NCBI GenBank assembly: GCA_003242495.1
Contig: QGUO01000143.1
Coordinates: 1-8,243, forward strand
DNA length: 8,243 bases
Direction of reading: 5' to 3'
Origin: Pseudomonadota bacterium
GTDB lineage: Bacteria > Pseudomonadota > Gammaproteobacteria > Steroidobacterales > Steroidobacteraceae
In this document: positions 1-6,054 of the stretch, one piece after another
How positions within the stretch are numbered: position 1 is the first letter of the stretch
Layout: every line of letters starts with the position of its first letter
Notes under the pieces: model-generated
The model's database searches: none
Told to the model about the DNA's origin: nothing
What the model saw: the letters and a program-made list of their open reading frames with translations, nothing else
Translations under genes and position numbers: made by a program

Positions 1-1
1 G

Positions 2-82
2 ATCGGGGAGGCCGGCGTGCCGGCCGCCGCGTCCGCGCGACAGGCGTCTGCGCGTTGGGCCGCCTCGCCGGCAATCGCTTAA
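2..82 (+). CDS. Possible C-terminal tail of an upstream gene (partial)
   Basis: Frame 2 is open from the left edge to a TAA at 80-82 and would encode 26 residues that are very rich in alanine. Most of its third codon positions are G or C, as in the neighbouring genes, and it ends 20 bases before the next start codon. No domain or family can be recognised in so short a piece. Frames 1 and 3 are also open here, so this is only the best guess by codon bias and position. If real, it would place the phosphomannomutase second or later in an operon. Confidence 0.25.
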   Translation: MGEAGVPAAASARQASARWAASPAIA

Positions 83-102
83 GGTTGAGATTGTAGAACG
101 CT

Positions 103-1485
103 ATGAGCTCCATCATCGGCTTCAAGGCATACGACTATCGGGCGCGTCTGCCCGACGAACTCAATCCCGCCGTGGCCTATCGGATCGGGCGCGCCTACGC
201 GGAATTCCTCAAGTCCGGCGCCGGTCCCAAGGCCGGCCCGCGGCGCGTCGTCGTCGGGCGCGACATCCGGCTCTCCAGCGAGGAGCTGTGCGATGCGCTC
301 GGCCGCGGACTGATGGACTCGGGCGTCGATGTCTACGACATCGGCTTGTGCGGCACCGAGGTCGTGTACTTCGCCACCTTCTCCGAAGGGATGGATGGCG
401 GCGTGATGGTGACCGCCAGCCACAACCCGCCGGATTACAACGGCATGAAGTTCGTGCGCGAGCAGTCGCGGCCGATCAGCGGCGACACGGGCCTGCAGGA
501 GATCCAGCGCATTGCCGAGGCCGACGCGTATTCGACGCCGGCGCACAAGGGAAGGCGGTTCGCGCTCGATATCGGGGCGAAGTACATCGACCACCTGCTG
601 TCCTATCTCGATCGCGACCGGTTGCGCAAGCTCAAGGTCGTGGTCAACGCCGGCAACGGCGGGGCAGGCCTGGTGGTCGATGCGCTCGAGCGGCACCTGC
701 CGTTCGAGTTCATCAAGATCAATCATGAGCCGGACGGCAGGTTCCCGAACGGCGTGCCCAACCCCATGCTCGAGGAAAACCGCGCCGCCACGATCGAGGC
801 CATCCGCCACCACGGCGCCGATCTCGGTGTGGCCTGGGACGGCGACTATGATCGCTGTTTTTTCTTCGACGAGCAGGGCAACTTCATCGAGGGCTACTAC
901 ATCGTGGGCCTGCTCGCGTCGATGTTCCTGAAACGCGAGCCGGGCGCACGCATCGTGCACGACCCGCGGCTCACCTGGGCGACGCTCGACATCGTCGAGT
1001 CCCTGGGAGGCCGGGCGGTGATGTCGAGGTCCGGCCACGCCTTCATGAAGGACGTGATGCGCCGGGCCGATGCCGTCTATGGCGGGGAGATGAGCGCCCA
1101 TCATTATTTCAGGGAGTTCGGCTATTGCGACAGCGGCCAGATCCCCTGGCTGCTGGTCACGCAGCTGTTGTGCGAAACCGGCAAGCCGCTGTCGGCGCTG
1201 GTCGGCGAGCGCATCGAACGGTTCCCGGCGAGCGGCGAGATCAACCGCAAGGTGGCCGACGCGGCGGCGACGATCGGGCGGGTGCGCGCCCGCTATGAGC
1301 CGGAGGCGCACGCCATGGACTTCACGGACGGCTTGTCGATCGAGTTCGCCGAGTGGCGCTTCAATCTGCGCGCCTCGAACACCGAGCCGCTGATCCGCCT
1401 CAATGTCGAGAGCCGCGGCGACGCGGCGTTGATGCGCGCCAAGACCCAGGAGCTGCTGGAATTGATCGGAGGCGAACCCGACTGA
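103..1485 (+). CDS. manB: Phosphomannomutase/phosphoglucomutase, CpsG/ManB type
   Basis: This 460-residue cytosolic enzyme of the alpha-D-phosphohexomutase family should interconvert mannose-6-phosphate and mannose-1-phosphate (EC 5.4.2.8), feeding GDP-mannose and related sugars for surface polysaccharide. All four family signatures are present. The phosphoserine loop is TASHNPP with catalytic Ser106. The magnesium loop is DGDYDR at 246-251. The sugar-binding loop is GGEMSAHHYF at 327-336. The C-terminal phosphate-binding loop is RASNTEP at 423-429. Length and long stretches of remembered sequence match enterobacterial CpsG/ManB (about 456 residues) much better than Pseudomonas AlgC. ATG 103 is chosen because the family N-terminus, with its FKAYD motif at residues 7-11, starts directly after it; no good Shine-Dalgarno is visible. 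The usual AYDIRG motif reads AYDYRA here, with its arginine kept. Phosphoglucomutase activity cannot be separated from phosphomannomutase by sequence alone; cpsG, manB and rfbK are alternative names for this type. Confidence 0.95.
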   Translation: MSSIIGFKAYDYRARLPDELNPAVAYRIGRAYAEFLKSGAGPKAGPRRVVVGRDIRLSSEELCDALGRGLMDSGVDVYDIGLCGTEVVYFATFSEGMDGGVMVTASHNPPDYNGMKFVREQSRPISGDTGLQEIQRIAEADAYSTPAHKGRRFALDIGAKYIDHLLSYLDRDRLRKLKVVVNAGNGGAGLVVDALERHLPFEFIKINHEPDGRFPNGVPNPMLEENRAATIEAIRHHGADLGVAWDGDYDRCFFFDEQGNFIEGYYIVGLLASMFLKREPGARIVHDPRLTWATLDIVESLGGRAVMSRSGHAFMKDVMRRADAVYGGEMSAHHYFREFGYCDSGQIPWLLVTQLLCETGKPLSALVGERIERFPASGEINRKVADAAATIGRVRARYEPEAHAMDFTDGLSIEFAEWRFNLRASNTEPLIRLNVESRGDAALMRAKTQELLELIGGEPD

Positions 1486-1490
1486 CCCGG

Positions 1491-1523
1491 CGCGCCCGAG
1501 GCATTCGCTCCTGGCCGGGCGCG
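1491..1523 (+). terminator. GC hairpin just after the phosphomannomutase gene
   Basis: An exact 8-bp inverted repeat, CGCGCCCG (1491-1498) and CGGGCGCG (1516-1523), is separated by a 17-base loop and begins six bases after the manB stop codon. There is no T-run after it, so it is not a classical intrinsic terminator. It could protect the 3' end or help Rho-dependent termination. Such repeats also arise by chance in GC-rich DNA. Confidence 0.35.
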
Positions 1524-1531
1524 GTGCACGG

Positions 1532-1565
1532 GCTAAAGAAGTTTCCAGCACGAGTCGCTAAAGAA
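1532..1565. repeat. 9-bp direct repeat GCTAAAGAA, period 25
   Basis: GCTAAAGAA occurs at 1532-1540 and again, exactly, at 1557-1565, so the copies start 25 bases apart. The AT-rich words are unlike the surrounding DNA. The repeat overlaps the sigma-28-like promoter candidate: the first copy supplies the -35 and the second overlaps the -10. It could instead be a pair of binding sites for a regulator, though 25 bp is not a whole number of 10.5-bp helical turns. Confidence 0.6.
1534..1561 (+). promoter_or_regulatory. Candidate sigma-28 (FliA-type) promoter
   Basis: TAAA at 1534-1537 is followed after 16 bases by GTCGCTAA at 1554-1561. The sigma-28 consensus is TAAA, 15 bases, then GCCGATAA, so the -35 is exact, the -10 matches 6 of 8 and the spacer is one base long. 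The spacer also contains GTTTCC, a common neighbour of the -35 in FliA promoters. It stands out as AT-rich in a GC-rich gap and points toward the sensor kinase, whose ATG lies about 240 bases downstream. The same bases form a direct repeat, so an operator is an alternative reading. Confidence 0.35.
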
Positions 1566-1801
1566 CGATCGGCGCCCTCGTCGGCCGGGACGCTTCGCGA
1601 GGCATGACCCGCGGCTGCGCCCGGCGCACGCGGGTGTGCGAGCGTCGGGCCGCACAGGGCGGGCCGGCGAACGAGTAGGGAGTGGGGATCCGCCATGATT
1701 CACCGCTGCACGCGGCCGCGCCCGCGTGCCCGCATACGCTTGGGTCCAGGACAGGGCCCGTCGCCCGCGTCTTTGAGCCAGCGCGCCGCCGGCGCAGCGA
1801 A

Positions 1802-3835
1802 ATGCTCGAGTTCTGCGGCCTGAGCGCCCAACGCGCCGACGCGTTGCGGGAGGCGCAGCGCGAGATCCTGCAGATGATCGCGCGCAATGCGCCGCGGCCG
1901 CAGGTGCTGCGGCGTCTGTGCGAGCTCGTCGAGGGCATGGGGCCGCCGGATGCGCGCTGCTCGGTGCTGCTCGTCGGCGGGGAGCCCATGCGGCTGCGCA
2001 CCGGCGCGGCCCCGAGTCTGCCACCCGCCTACTGCAAAGCCATCGACGGCATTCTAGCCGGTCCCGCCCAGGGATCGTGCGGCACCGCCGCCTGGCGGCG
2101 CGAGCCTGTGATCGTCGAGGACATCGCGACAGATCCTCTTTGGGAGCACTACCGCGACCTGGCTCTGGCGCACGGTCTGCGAGCGTGCTGCTCCATCCCT
2201 GTCTTCGGCGCCGGCAGCCGGGTGCTCGCGACCTTCGCGATCTACTACGCGGCGCCACGGCGGCCGGCCCAGCATGAGCTGGCGCTGTTGCAGACGGCGG
2301 TGGCGCTGGCCTCGGTGGTCATCGAGCAGGCACGCACCGAGGAGCAGCTCAAGGAGAGTTGGACCAAGCTCGAGCTGGCGCAGAACATCGCGCGGCTGGG
2401 CTACTGGGAGCGAGAGATCGCGAGCGATCGTATGCACTTTTTCGGCGAAACGAATGCCATTCTGGGGCTGCCCGCCTCGATCTCCGTCGATCGGACCGTC
2501 TTCGAGGCCCATGTGCTCGAGGAGGATCGCCACGTGCTGGCCTGGAGCGAGAAGGAGGCGGCCGGCGGTCGTGTGCCCGGGCCCATGGCGTTCCGCATCC
2601 GCCGGGCGGACGGCTCGGTCCGCCACCTGTTCGCGCAGCATCGGCTCCTCGAGGACGCCTCCGGCGCGCCGCTCAAGATGGTGGGCACGCTTCAGGATGT
2701 CACCGAGCAGCGCCAGACCGAGCACACTTTGCATCACTACCTGTCGCAGCTCGCCTTCCTGGCCAAGGCGGCGCGCAAGGTGAATTCCAGCCTGTCGGTG
2801 GAAGAACTCCTGCAGGCGATTGCCGACAACGCCCGCTCGCTGGTCGACGCGCGCGTCGCGGTCGCCGTGATTCTGGCGGACGAGGACGGTACGCGCGCGC
2901 TCGAGCGCCGCTCGGTGTCGGGGCGTCGGGCGGGCGGCAGCGCCCCCGACGAGACATGGCTCGAGGTGCCCATCGTCTCGGGCGACGGGCGCCTGCTCGG
3001 GTCGATTCGTGTCACCGACAAGGAGGAGGGCGAGTTCACCGCCAACGATGAGCGCGTCCTCACCCAGCTGGCGGACCTCGCGGCGGTCGGCCTCGAGAAC
3101 GCCCGCCTGTACGCCGAGCTCGAGGCGCGGGTCCGCCGCCGCACGCAGGAGCTCGAGCAGTCCAACCGCGAGCTCGAGGCCTTCAGTTACTCGGTCTCGC
3201 ACGACCTGCGCGGCCCGTTGCGCGCCATTGCCGGGTTCGCCAGCCTGCTGCGCGAGCAGCACTGCGAGTCGCTGGATGCGCAAGGCCGCCACTACCTCGA
3301 GCGCATTCTCGCCGGCACGCAGCGCATGTCGGCCCTCATCGACGACCTGCTGGAGCTCGGACGCGTGACGCGCGTGGAGATCCGGCGCGCCGACGTCGAT
3401 CTGACGGAGATCGCGCGCACGGTCGTCGCGCGCCTGTGCGAGCAGGCGCCCCAGCGCGCCGTCGAGGTGACCATCGAGGACGGCTGCCGCGTGCACGGCG
3501 ATCCGCGCCTGATGGAGATTGTGCTCGAGAATCTGCTCGACAACGCCTGGAAATTCAGCGCCGGGCGCGCCCCCGCGCGCATCGGCTTCGGCGCCCGGAG
3601 CTTTGCGGGCGGCCATGCGTTCTACGTCCGGGACAACGGCGTGGGCTTCGATCTGCGTTACGCGAGCAATCTGTTCGGCGTATTCCAGCGCCTGCACGCC
3701 GCGGAGGAGTTTCCGGGCACGGGCGTGGGACTGGCCACGGTGCAACGCATCATCCAGCGTCATGGCGGACGCATCTGGGCCGAGGCTCAGGTCGAGCGCG
3801 GCGCCACGTTCTACTTCACCGTCGCCGAGGGATGA
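1802..3835 (+). CDS. Soluble GAF-PAS-GAF sensor histidine kinase
   Basis: This 677-residue kinase has no membrane segment or signal peptide, so it should sense a cytoplasmic or diffusible signal. Domains in order: GAF at about 20-176, including the GSCGTAAWR and EPVIVEDIA words typical of GAF-PAS kinases; PAS with PAC at about 190-305, ending in DVTEQR; a second, divergent GAF at about 315-436; a short Glu/Arg-rich coiled coil at 436-460; a HisKA dimerisation domain with phospho-acceptor His467 in SHDLRGP; and a HATPase domain with N box ENLLDNAWKF (576-585), G1 box DNGVGF (611-616) and G2 box GTGVGL (639-644). All catalytic motifs are intact. No chromophore Cys or heme motif is evident, so the ligand is unknown. 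ATG 1802 lies just before the first helix. An in-frame GTG at 1682 would add 40 low-complexity residues. Neither start has an ideal Shine-Dalgarno: 1802 lacks one and the AGGGA before 1682 directly abuts the GTG. The adjoining response regulator is its likely partner. Confidence 0.9.
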   Translation: MLEFCGLSAQRADALREAQREILQMIARNAPRPQVLRRLCELVEGMGPPDARCSVLLVGGEPMRLRTGAAPSLPPAYCKAIDGILAGPAQGSCGTAAWRREPVIVEDIATDPLWEHYRDLALAHGLRACCSIPVFGAGSRVLATFAIYYAAPRRPAQHELALLQTAVALASVVIEQARTEEQLKESWTKLELAQNIARLGYWEREIASDRMHFFGETNAILGLPASISVDRTVFEAHVLEEDRHVLAWSEKEAAGGRVPGPMAFRIRRADGSVRHLFAQHRLLEDASGAPLKMVGTLQDVTEQRQTEHTLHHYLSQLAFLAKAARKVNSSLSVEELLQAIADNARSLVDARVAVAVILADEDGTRALERRSVSGRRAGGSAPDETWLEVPIVSGDGRLLGSIRVTDKEEGEFTANDERVLTQLADLAAVGLENARLYAELEARVRRRTQELEQSNRELEAFSYSVSHDLRGPLRAIAGFASLLREQHCESLDAQGRHYLERILAGTQRMSALIDDLLELGRVTRVEIRRADVDLTEIARTVVARLCEQAPQRAVEVTIEDGCRVHGDPRLMEIVLENLLDNAWKFSAGRAPARIGFGARSFAGGHAFYVRDNGVGFDLRYASNLFGVFQRLHAAEEFPGTGVGLATVQRIIQRHGGRIWAEAQVERGATFYFTVAEG

Positions 3836-3836
3836 G

Positions 3837-4286
3837 ATGGCGGAACGCTATATCCTGTTGGTGGAGGACAATCCCGACGACGAGGAGCTCACGCTCCTGA
3901 GCCTGCGCAAGCGGTCGCTCGGCCACGACATCGTCGTGGTGCGCGACGGGGTCGAAGCCATCGACTATCTGTTCGGCACCGGACCCTATGCCGGCCGCGA
4001 CGTGTCCCAGGTGCCCACGGTCATTCTGCTCGATCTGAAGCTGCCCAAGCTCGACGGTCTGGGCGTGCTCGAGCGCCTGCGGGCCGACGCGCGCACCCGT
4101 ACGGTGCCGGTCGTGGTCCTGACCTCCTCGAGCCAGGAGGCCGACGTGCGCGCCTGTTACGACCTGGGCGCGAACAGCTACGTGCGCAAGCCCGTGGAGT
4201 TCGGCGCGTTCGTCGAGACCATCGGGACCGTCGGCTGGTACTGGGCCCAGCTCAACGCCCCGCCGCCGGTCCGGGGGCCGTGCTGA
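3837..4286 (+). CDS. Single-domain response regulator, Rcp1-like
   Basis: This 149-residue protein is a stand-alone CheY-fold receiver with no DNA-binding or enzymatic output domain. The acidic pocket is Glu10-Asp11 in LLVEDNPDD, the phospho-acceptor is Asp66 in LLDLKLPKLDG, the switch threonine is Thr96 in VVLTSSSQEAD, and Lys118 lies in the RKPVEF motif. The insertion around GTGPYAGRD (47-55) and the W-rich C-terminal helix (GWYWAQLN) match the Rcp1 group that pairs with phytochrome-like and GAF/PAS kinases. Its ATG is one base after the kinase TGA, and GAGGGA at 3827-3832, inside the kinase 3' end, serves as ribosome binding site, so the two are translationally coupled. It probably passes phosphate on or acts by protein contact. 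The exact target is not visible here. Confidence 0.92.
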   Translation: MAERYILLVEDNPDDEELTLLSLRKRSLGHDIVVVRDGVEAIDYLFGTGPYAGRDVSQVPTVILLDLKLPKLDGLGVLERLRADARTRTVPVVVLTSSSQEADVRACYDLGANSYVRKPVEFGAFVETIGTVGWYWAQLNAPPPVRGPC

Positions 4287-4293
4287 CCGGGCG

Positions 4294-4332
4294 GTCGGCC
4301 TCGCGGGGCGCGGCGCGCGGCATCAGGCCGAC
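4294..4332 (+). terminator. Hairpin after the kinase-regulator pair
   Basis: GTCGGCCT (4294-4301) and AGGCCGAC (4325-4332) form an exact 8-bp inverted repeat around a 23-base GC-rich loop, starting eight bases after the response regulator stop codon. A second, longer-range pair, GCGCGGCGC (4308-4316) and GCGCCGCGC (4364-4372), could compete with it. No T-run follows. It is a plausible 3'-end structure that separates the signalling operon from the tRNA transcript. Confidence 0.35.
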
Positions 4333-4396
4333 GGGCGCCGGCGGCGGCTGTCGCTGCCCGGCTGCGCCGCGCGAGAATCACGGCAGACCAGGGGTC

Positions 4397-4425
4397 TAGC
4401 CAGGCGCCGCTTTAGTGCTTAAACT
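4397..4425 (+). promoter_or_regulatory. Candidate sigma-70 promoter for tRNA-Val
   Basis: TAGCCA (4397-4402) and TAAACT (4420-4425) each match the sigma-70 hexamers at 4 of 6 positions and are separated by exactly 17 bases. They are followed by a GC-rich discriminator, as is usual for stable-RNA promoters. Transcription would start near 4432, giving a leader of about 28 bases before the mature tRNA. The leader contains a 5-bp hairpin, CGTCC (4429-4433) with GGACG (4440-4444). It is the only AT-rich patch in this gap. Confidence 0.4.
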
Positions 4426-4459
4426 ACGCGTCCTTCCGGGGACGGTTCACGATTTCAGC

Positions 4460-4534
4460 GGGCGGTTAGCTCAGCGGTAGAGCACTGCTTTCACACGGCA
4501 GGGGTCGCAGGTTCAATCCCTGCACCGCCCACCA
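4460..4534 (+). tRNA. tRNA-Val, anticodon CAC
   Basis: A full cloverleaf of 75 bases including the encoded CCA end is present. The acceptor stem is GGGCGGT (4460-4466) with ACCGCCC (4524-4530), discriminator A4531 and CCA 4532-4534. The D stem is GCTC (4469-4472) with GAGC (4480-4483). The anticodon stem is CTGCT with GGCAG, ending in a T-G wobble pair, around the loop TTCACAC, which puts anticodon CAC at 4492-4494 to read GUG. The T stem is GCAGG with CCTGC and the loop is TTCAATC. CAC is the valine isoacceptor for GTG codons, frequent in the coding sequence here. It lies 93 bases upstream of gltX on the same strand. Confidence 0.96.
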
Positions 4535-4590
4535 CCACCTTCAACAACCTTCGTGACGGTCCCGCATCGTGCCGGCCGCGGCCAGCAGCT

Positions 4591-4609
4591 TTGCGATTCG
4601 CGAGTTTTT
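4591..4609 (+). terminator. Weak terminator-like hairpin with T-run before gltX
   Basis: TTGCG (4591-4595) can pair with CGCGA (4599-4603), one pair being a T-G wobble, around a 3-base loop. It is followed by one G and then five T (4605-4609). The stem is short, so this is at best a weak intrinsic terminator. It sits between the tRNA and gltX, where it could end the tRNA transcript or allow partial read-through. A GC palindrome, GGCCGCGGCC, lies just upstream at 4573-4582. Confidence 0.25.
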
Positions 4610-4627
4610 CACGGCAGTTGTCAGCCC

Positions 4628-6043
4628 ATGAGCATCCGCACCCGTTTCGCGCCCAGCCCCACCGGCATGCTGCACATCGGTGGGGTGCGCACCGCCTTGT
4701 TCTCCTGGCTCTACGCCCGACGACACGGCGGCGTGTTCATCCTGCGCGTGGAGGACACCGACCGTGAGCGCTCCACCGAGGAGGCGACCCGGGTGATCCT
4801 CGACGGCATGCAGTGGCTGGGGCTCACGGCCGACGAGGGCCCGTACTTCCAGTCACAGCGCATGGATCGCTACCGCGAGGTGATCGAGCGCTTCCTGAGC
4901 GAGGGGCTCGCATATCGCTGCTACTGCACCAAGGAGGAGCTCGAGGCCATGCGCAATGCGCAGCTCGCCGCCAAGCAGAAGCCGCGTTACGACGGAACCT
5001 GCCGGCAGCGCAGCGCGCCGCGCCCGGGCGTGGACCCGGTGGTGCGCTTCAAGAATCCGCTCGATGGCGTGGTGGTGGTCGAGGACGCGATCCACGGCCG
5101 TATCGCATTCGCGAACGCCGAGCTCGACGACCTGATCATCGCGCGCTCCGACGGTTCGCCCACCTACAATTTCTGCGTGGTGGTGGACGACCTGGACATG
5201 CGCGTGACCCACGTGATCCGCGGCGACGACCATCTGAACAACACGCCCCGGCAGATCAACATGCTGCAGGCGCTGGGCGCGACCCCGCCGGTGTACGCCC
5301 ACGTGCCGATGATCCTCGGTGCCGACGGCGCCAAGCTCTCCAAGCGCCATGGCGCCGTGAGCGTGCTGCAGTACCGCGAGGAGGGCTACCTGCCCGAGGC
5401 GCTGCTCAATTATCTGGTGCGGCTCGGGTGGTCGCATGGCGACCAGGAGATCTTCACCCTCGAGGAGATGATCCAGAAGTTCGACATCGCGGACGTCAAC
5501 AAGTCAGCCTCGGCGTTCAATCCCGAAAAGCTGCTGTGGCTCAACCAGCAGCACATCATGCGCGCCACGCCCGAGTATCTGGCCGGGCAGCTCAAGCCGC
5601 ATCTCGAGGCGCTAGGCGTGGAGGTCACCGACCTCGCCAGGCTCGCCGCGGTGGCCAAGGCCCAGCAGGAGCGCGCCAAGACGCTCAAGGAGATGGCGCG
5701 CAACAGCGTGTTCTTCTTCGCCGAGGTGACCGAGTACGAGGAGAAGGCGGCCAAGAAGAACCTCACCACCGAGAGCGCCGCTGCGCTGGGTGCGGTGCGC
5801 GAAAAGCTCGCGGCGCTGGAGACCTGGGCGGCGCCGGCCATTCACGAGGCGATCAGCCAGGTGGCGGCCGAGCTTGGCACGGGCCTCGGCAAGGTCGCAC
5901 AGCCGGTGCGTGTGGCGGTGTCGGGCGGGTCGATCTCGCCGCCCATCGATGTGACGCTGGAGATCCTGGGCCGCGACACGGTCCTCGAGCGTCTCACCCG
6001 TGCCATGGACTGGATCGCGCGCGCGACGCCGAACAAGGGATAA
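4628..6043 (+). CDS. gltX: Glutamyl-tRNA synthetase
   Basis: This 471-residue cytosolic class I synthetase charges tRNA-Glu with glutamate (EC 6.1.1.17), and its length matches bacterial GltX. The N-terminal Rossmann fold carries the HIGH signature as HIGG at 16-19 within FAPSPTGMLHIGG. The KMSKS signature is KLSKR at 236-240. The connective domain has the zinc motif with Cys98, Cys100 and Cys125 at the same numbers as E. coli, but the fourth ligand, His127 in E. coli, is Gln127 here. The C-terminal half (about 310-471) is the helical anticodon-binding region. ATG 4628 is chosen because the conserved N-terminus RTRFAPSPTG follows at once. An upstream in-frame GTG at 4553 would add 25 unrelated residues. 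No clear Shine-Dalgarno precedes 4628. The glycosyltransferase begins 11 bases after the stop codon, so the two are probably co-transcribed. Confidence 0.97.
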   Translation: MSIRTRFAPSPTGMLHIGGVRTALFSWLYARRHGGVFILRVEDTDRERSTEEATRVILDGMQWLGLTADEGPYFQSQRMDRYREVIERFLSEGLAYRCYCTKEELEAMRNAQLAAKQKPRYDGTCRQRSAPRPGVDPVVRFKNPLDGVVVVEDAIHGRIAFANAELDDLIIARSDGSPTYNFCVVVDDLDMRVTHVIRGDDHLNNTPRQINMLQALGATPPVYAHVPMILGADGAKLSKRHGAVSVLQYREEGYLPEALLNYLVRLGWSHGDQEIFTLEEMIQKFDIADVNKSASAFNPEKLLWLNQQHIMRATPEYLAGQLKPHLEALGVEVTDLARLAAVAKAQQERAKTLKEMARNSVFFFAEVTEYEEKAAKKNLTTESAAALGAVREKLAALETWAAPAIHEAISQVAAELGTGLGKVAQPVRVAVSGGSISPPIDVTLEILGRDTVLERLTRAMDWIARATPNKG

Positions 6044-6054
6044 GGAACAACGCC

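Larger units (their letters stand above)
1486..1801. other. Non-coding gap between manB and the sensor kinase
   Basis: This stretch of about 316 bases has no open frame with recognisable protein content. It holds the post-manB hairpin, a sigma-28-like promoter candidate built on a 9-bp direct repeat, and a short ATG frame starting at 1695. The kinase frame itself stays open upstream to a GTG at 1682, but that 40-residue extension is rich in Arg, Pro and Ala and has no domain. Confidence 0.6.

Noticed and set aside
79..1551. A 490-codon open frame on the - strand opposite manB
   Set aside because: It mirrors the codon bias of a certain gene on the + strand; its translation is His/Arg/Ala-rich with no domain. 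Long antisense frames are expected in GC-rich DNA.
2054..3763. A 569-codon open frame on the - strand opposite the histidine kinase
   Set aside because: The + strand encodes a kinase with every catalytic motif. The antisense product has no recognisable motif and is a codon-bias shadow.
4460..4540. The tRNA-Val 3' end as an attachment site for an integrated element
   Set aside because: No integrase, no second copy of the tRNA end and no foreign-looking genes are in the window; the CCA repeats at 4532-4538 are just the CCA end plus a short ACC run.
4535..4627. A riboswitch or T-box leader before gltX
   Set aside because: The 93-base gap is too short and lacks T-box features or any conserved riboswitch core.
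4813..6054. N-terminal part of a 788-codon + frame that continues into the glycosyltransferase, suggesting a fusion
   Set aside because: This part lies out of frame inside gltX and gives Arg/Gly/Ala-rich nonsense. The real glycosyltransferase starts at GTG 6055 with its own ribosome binding site.
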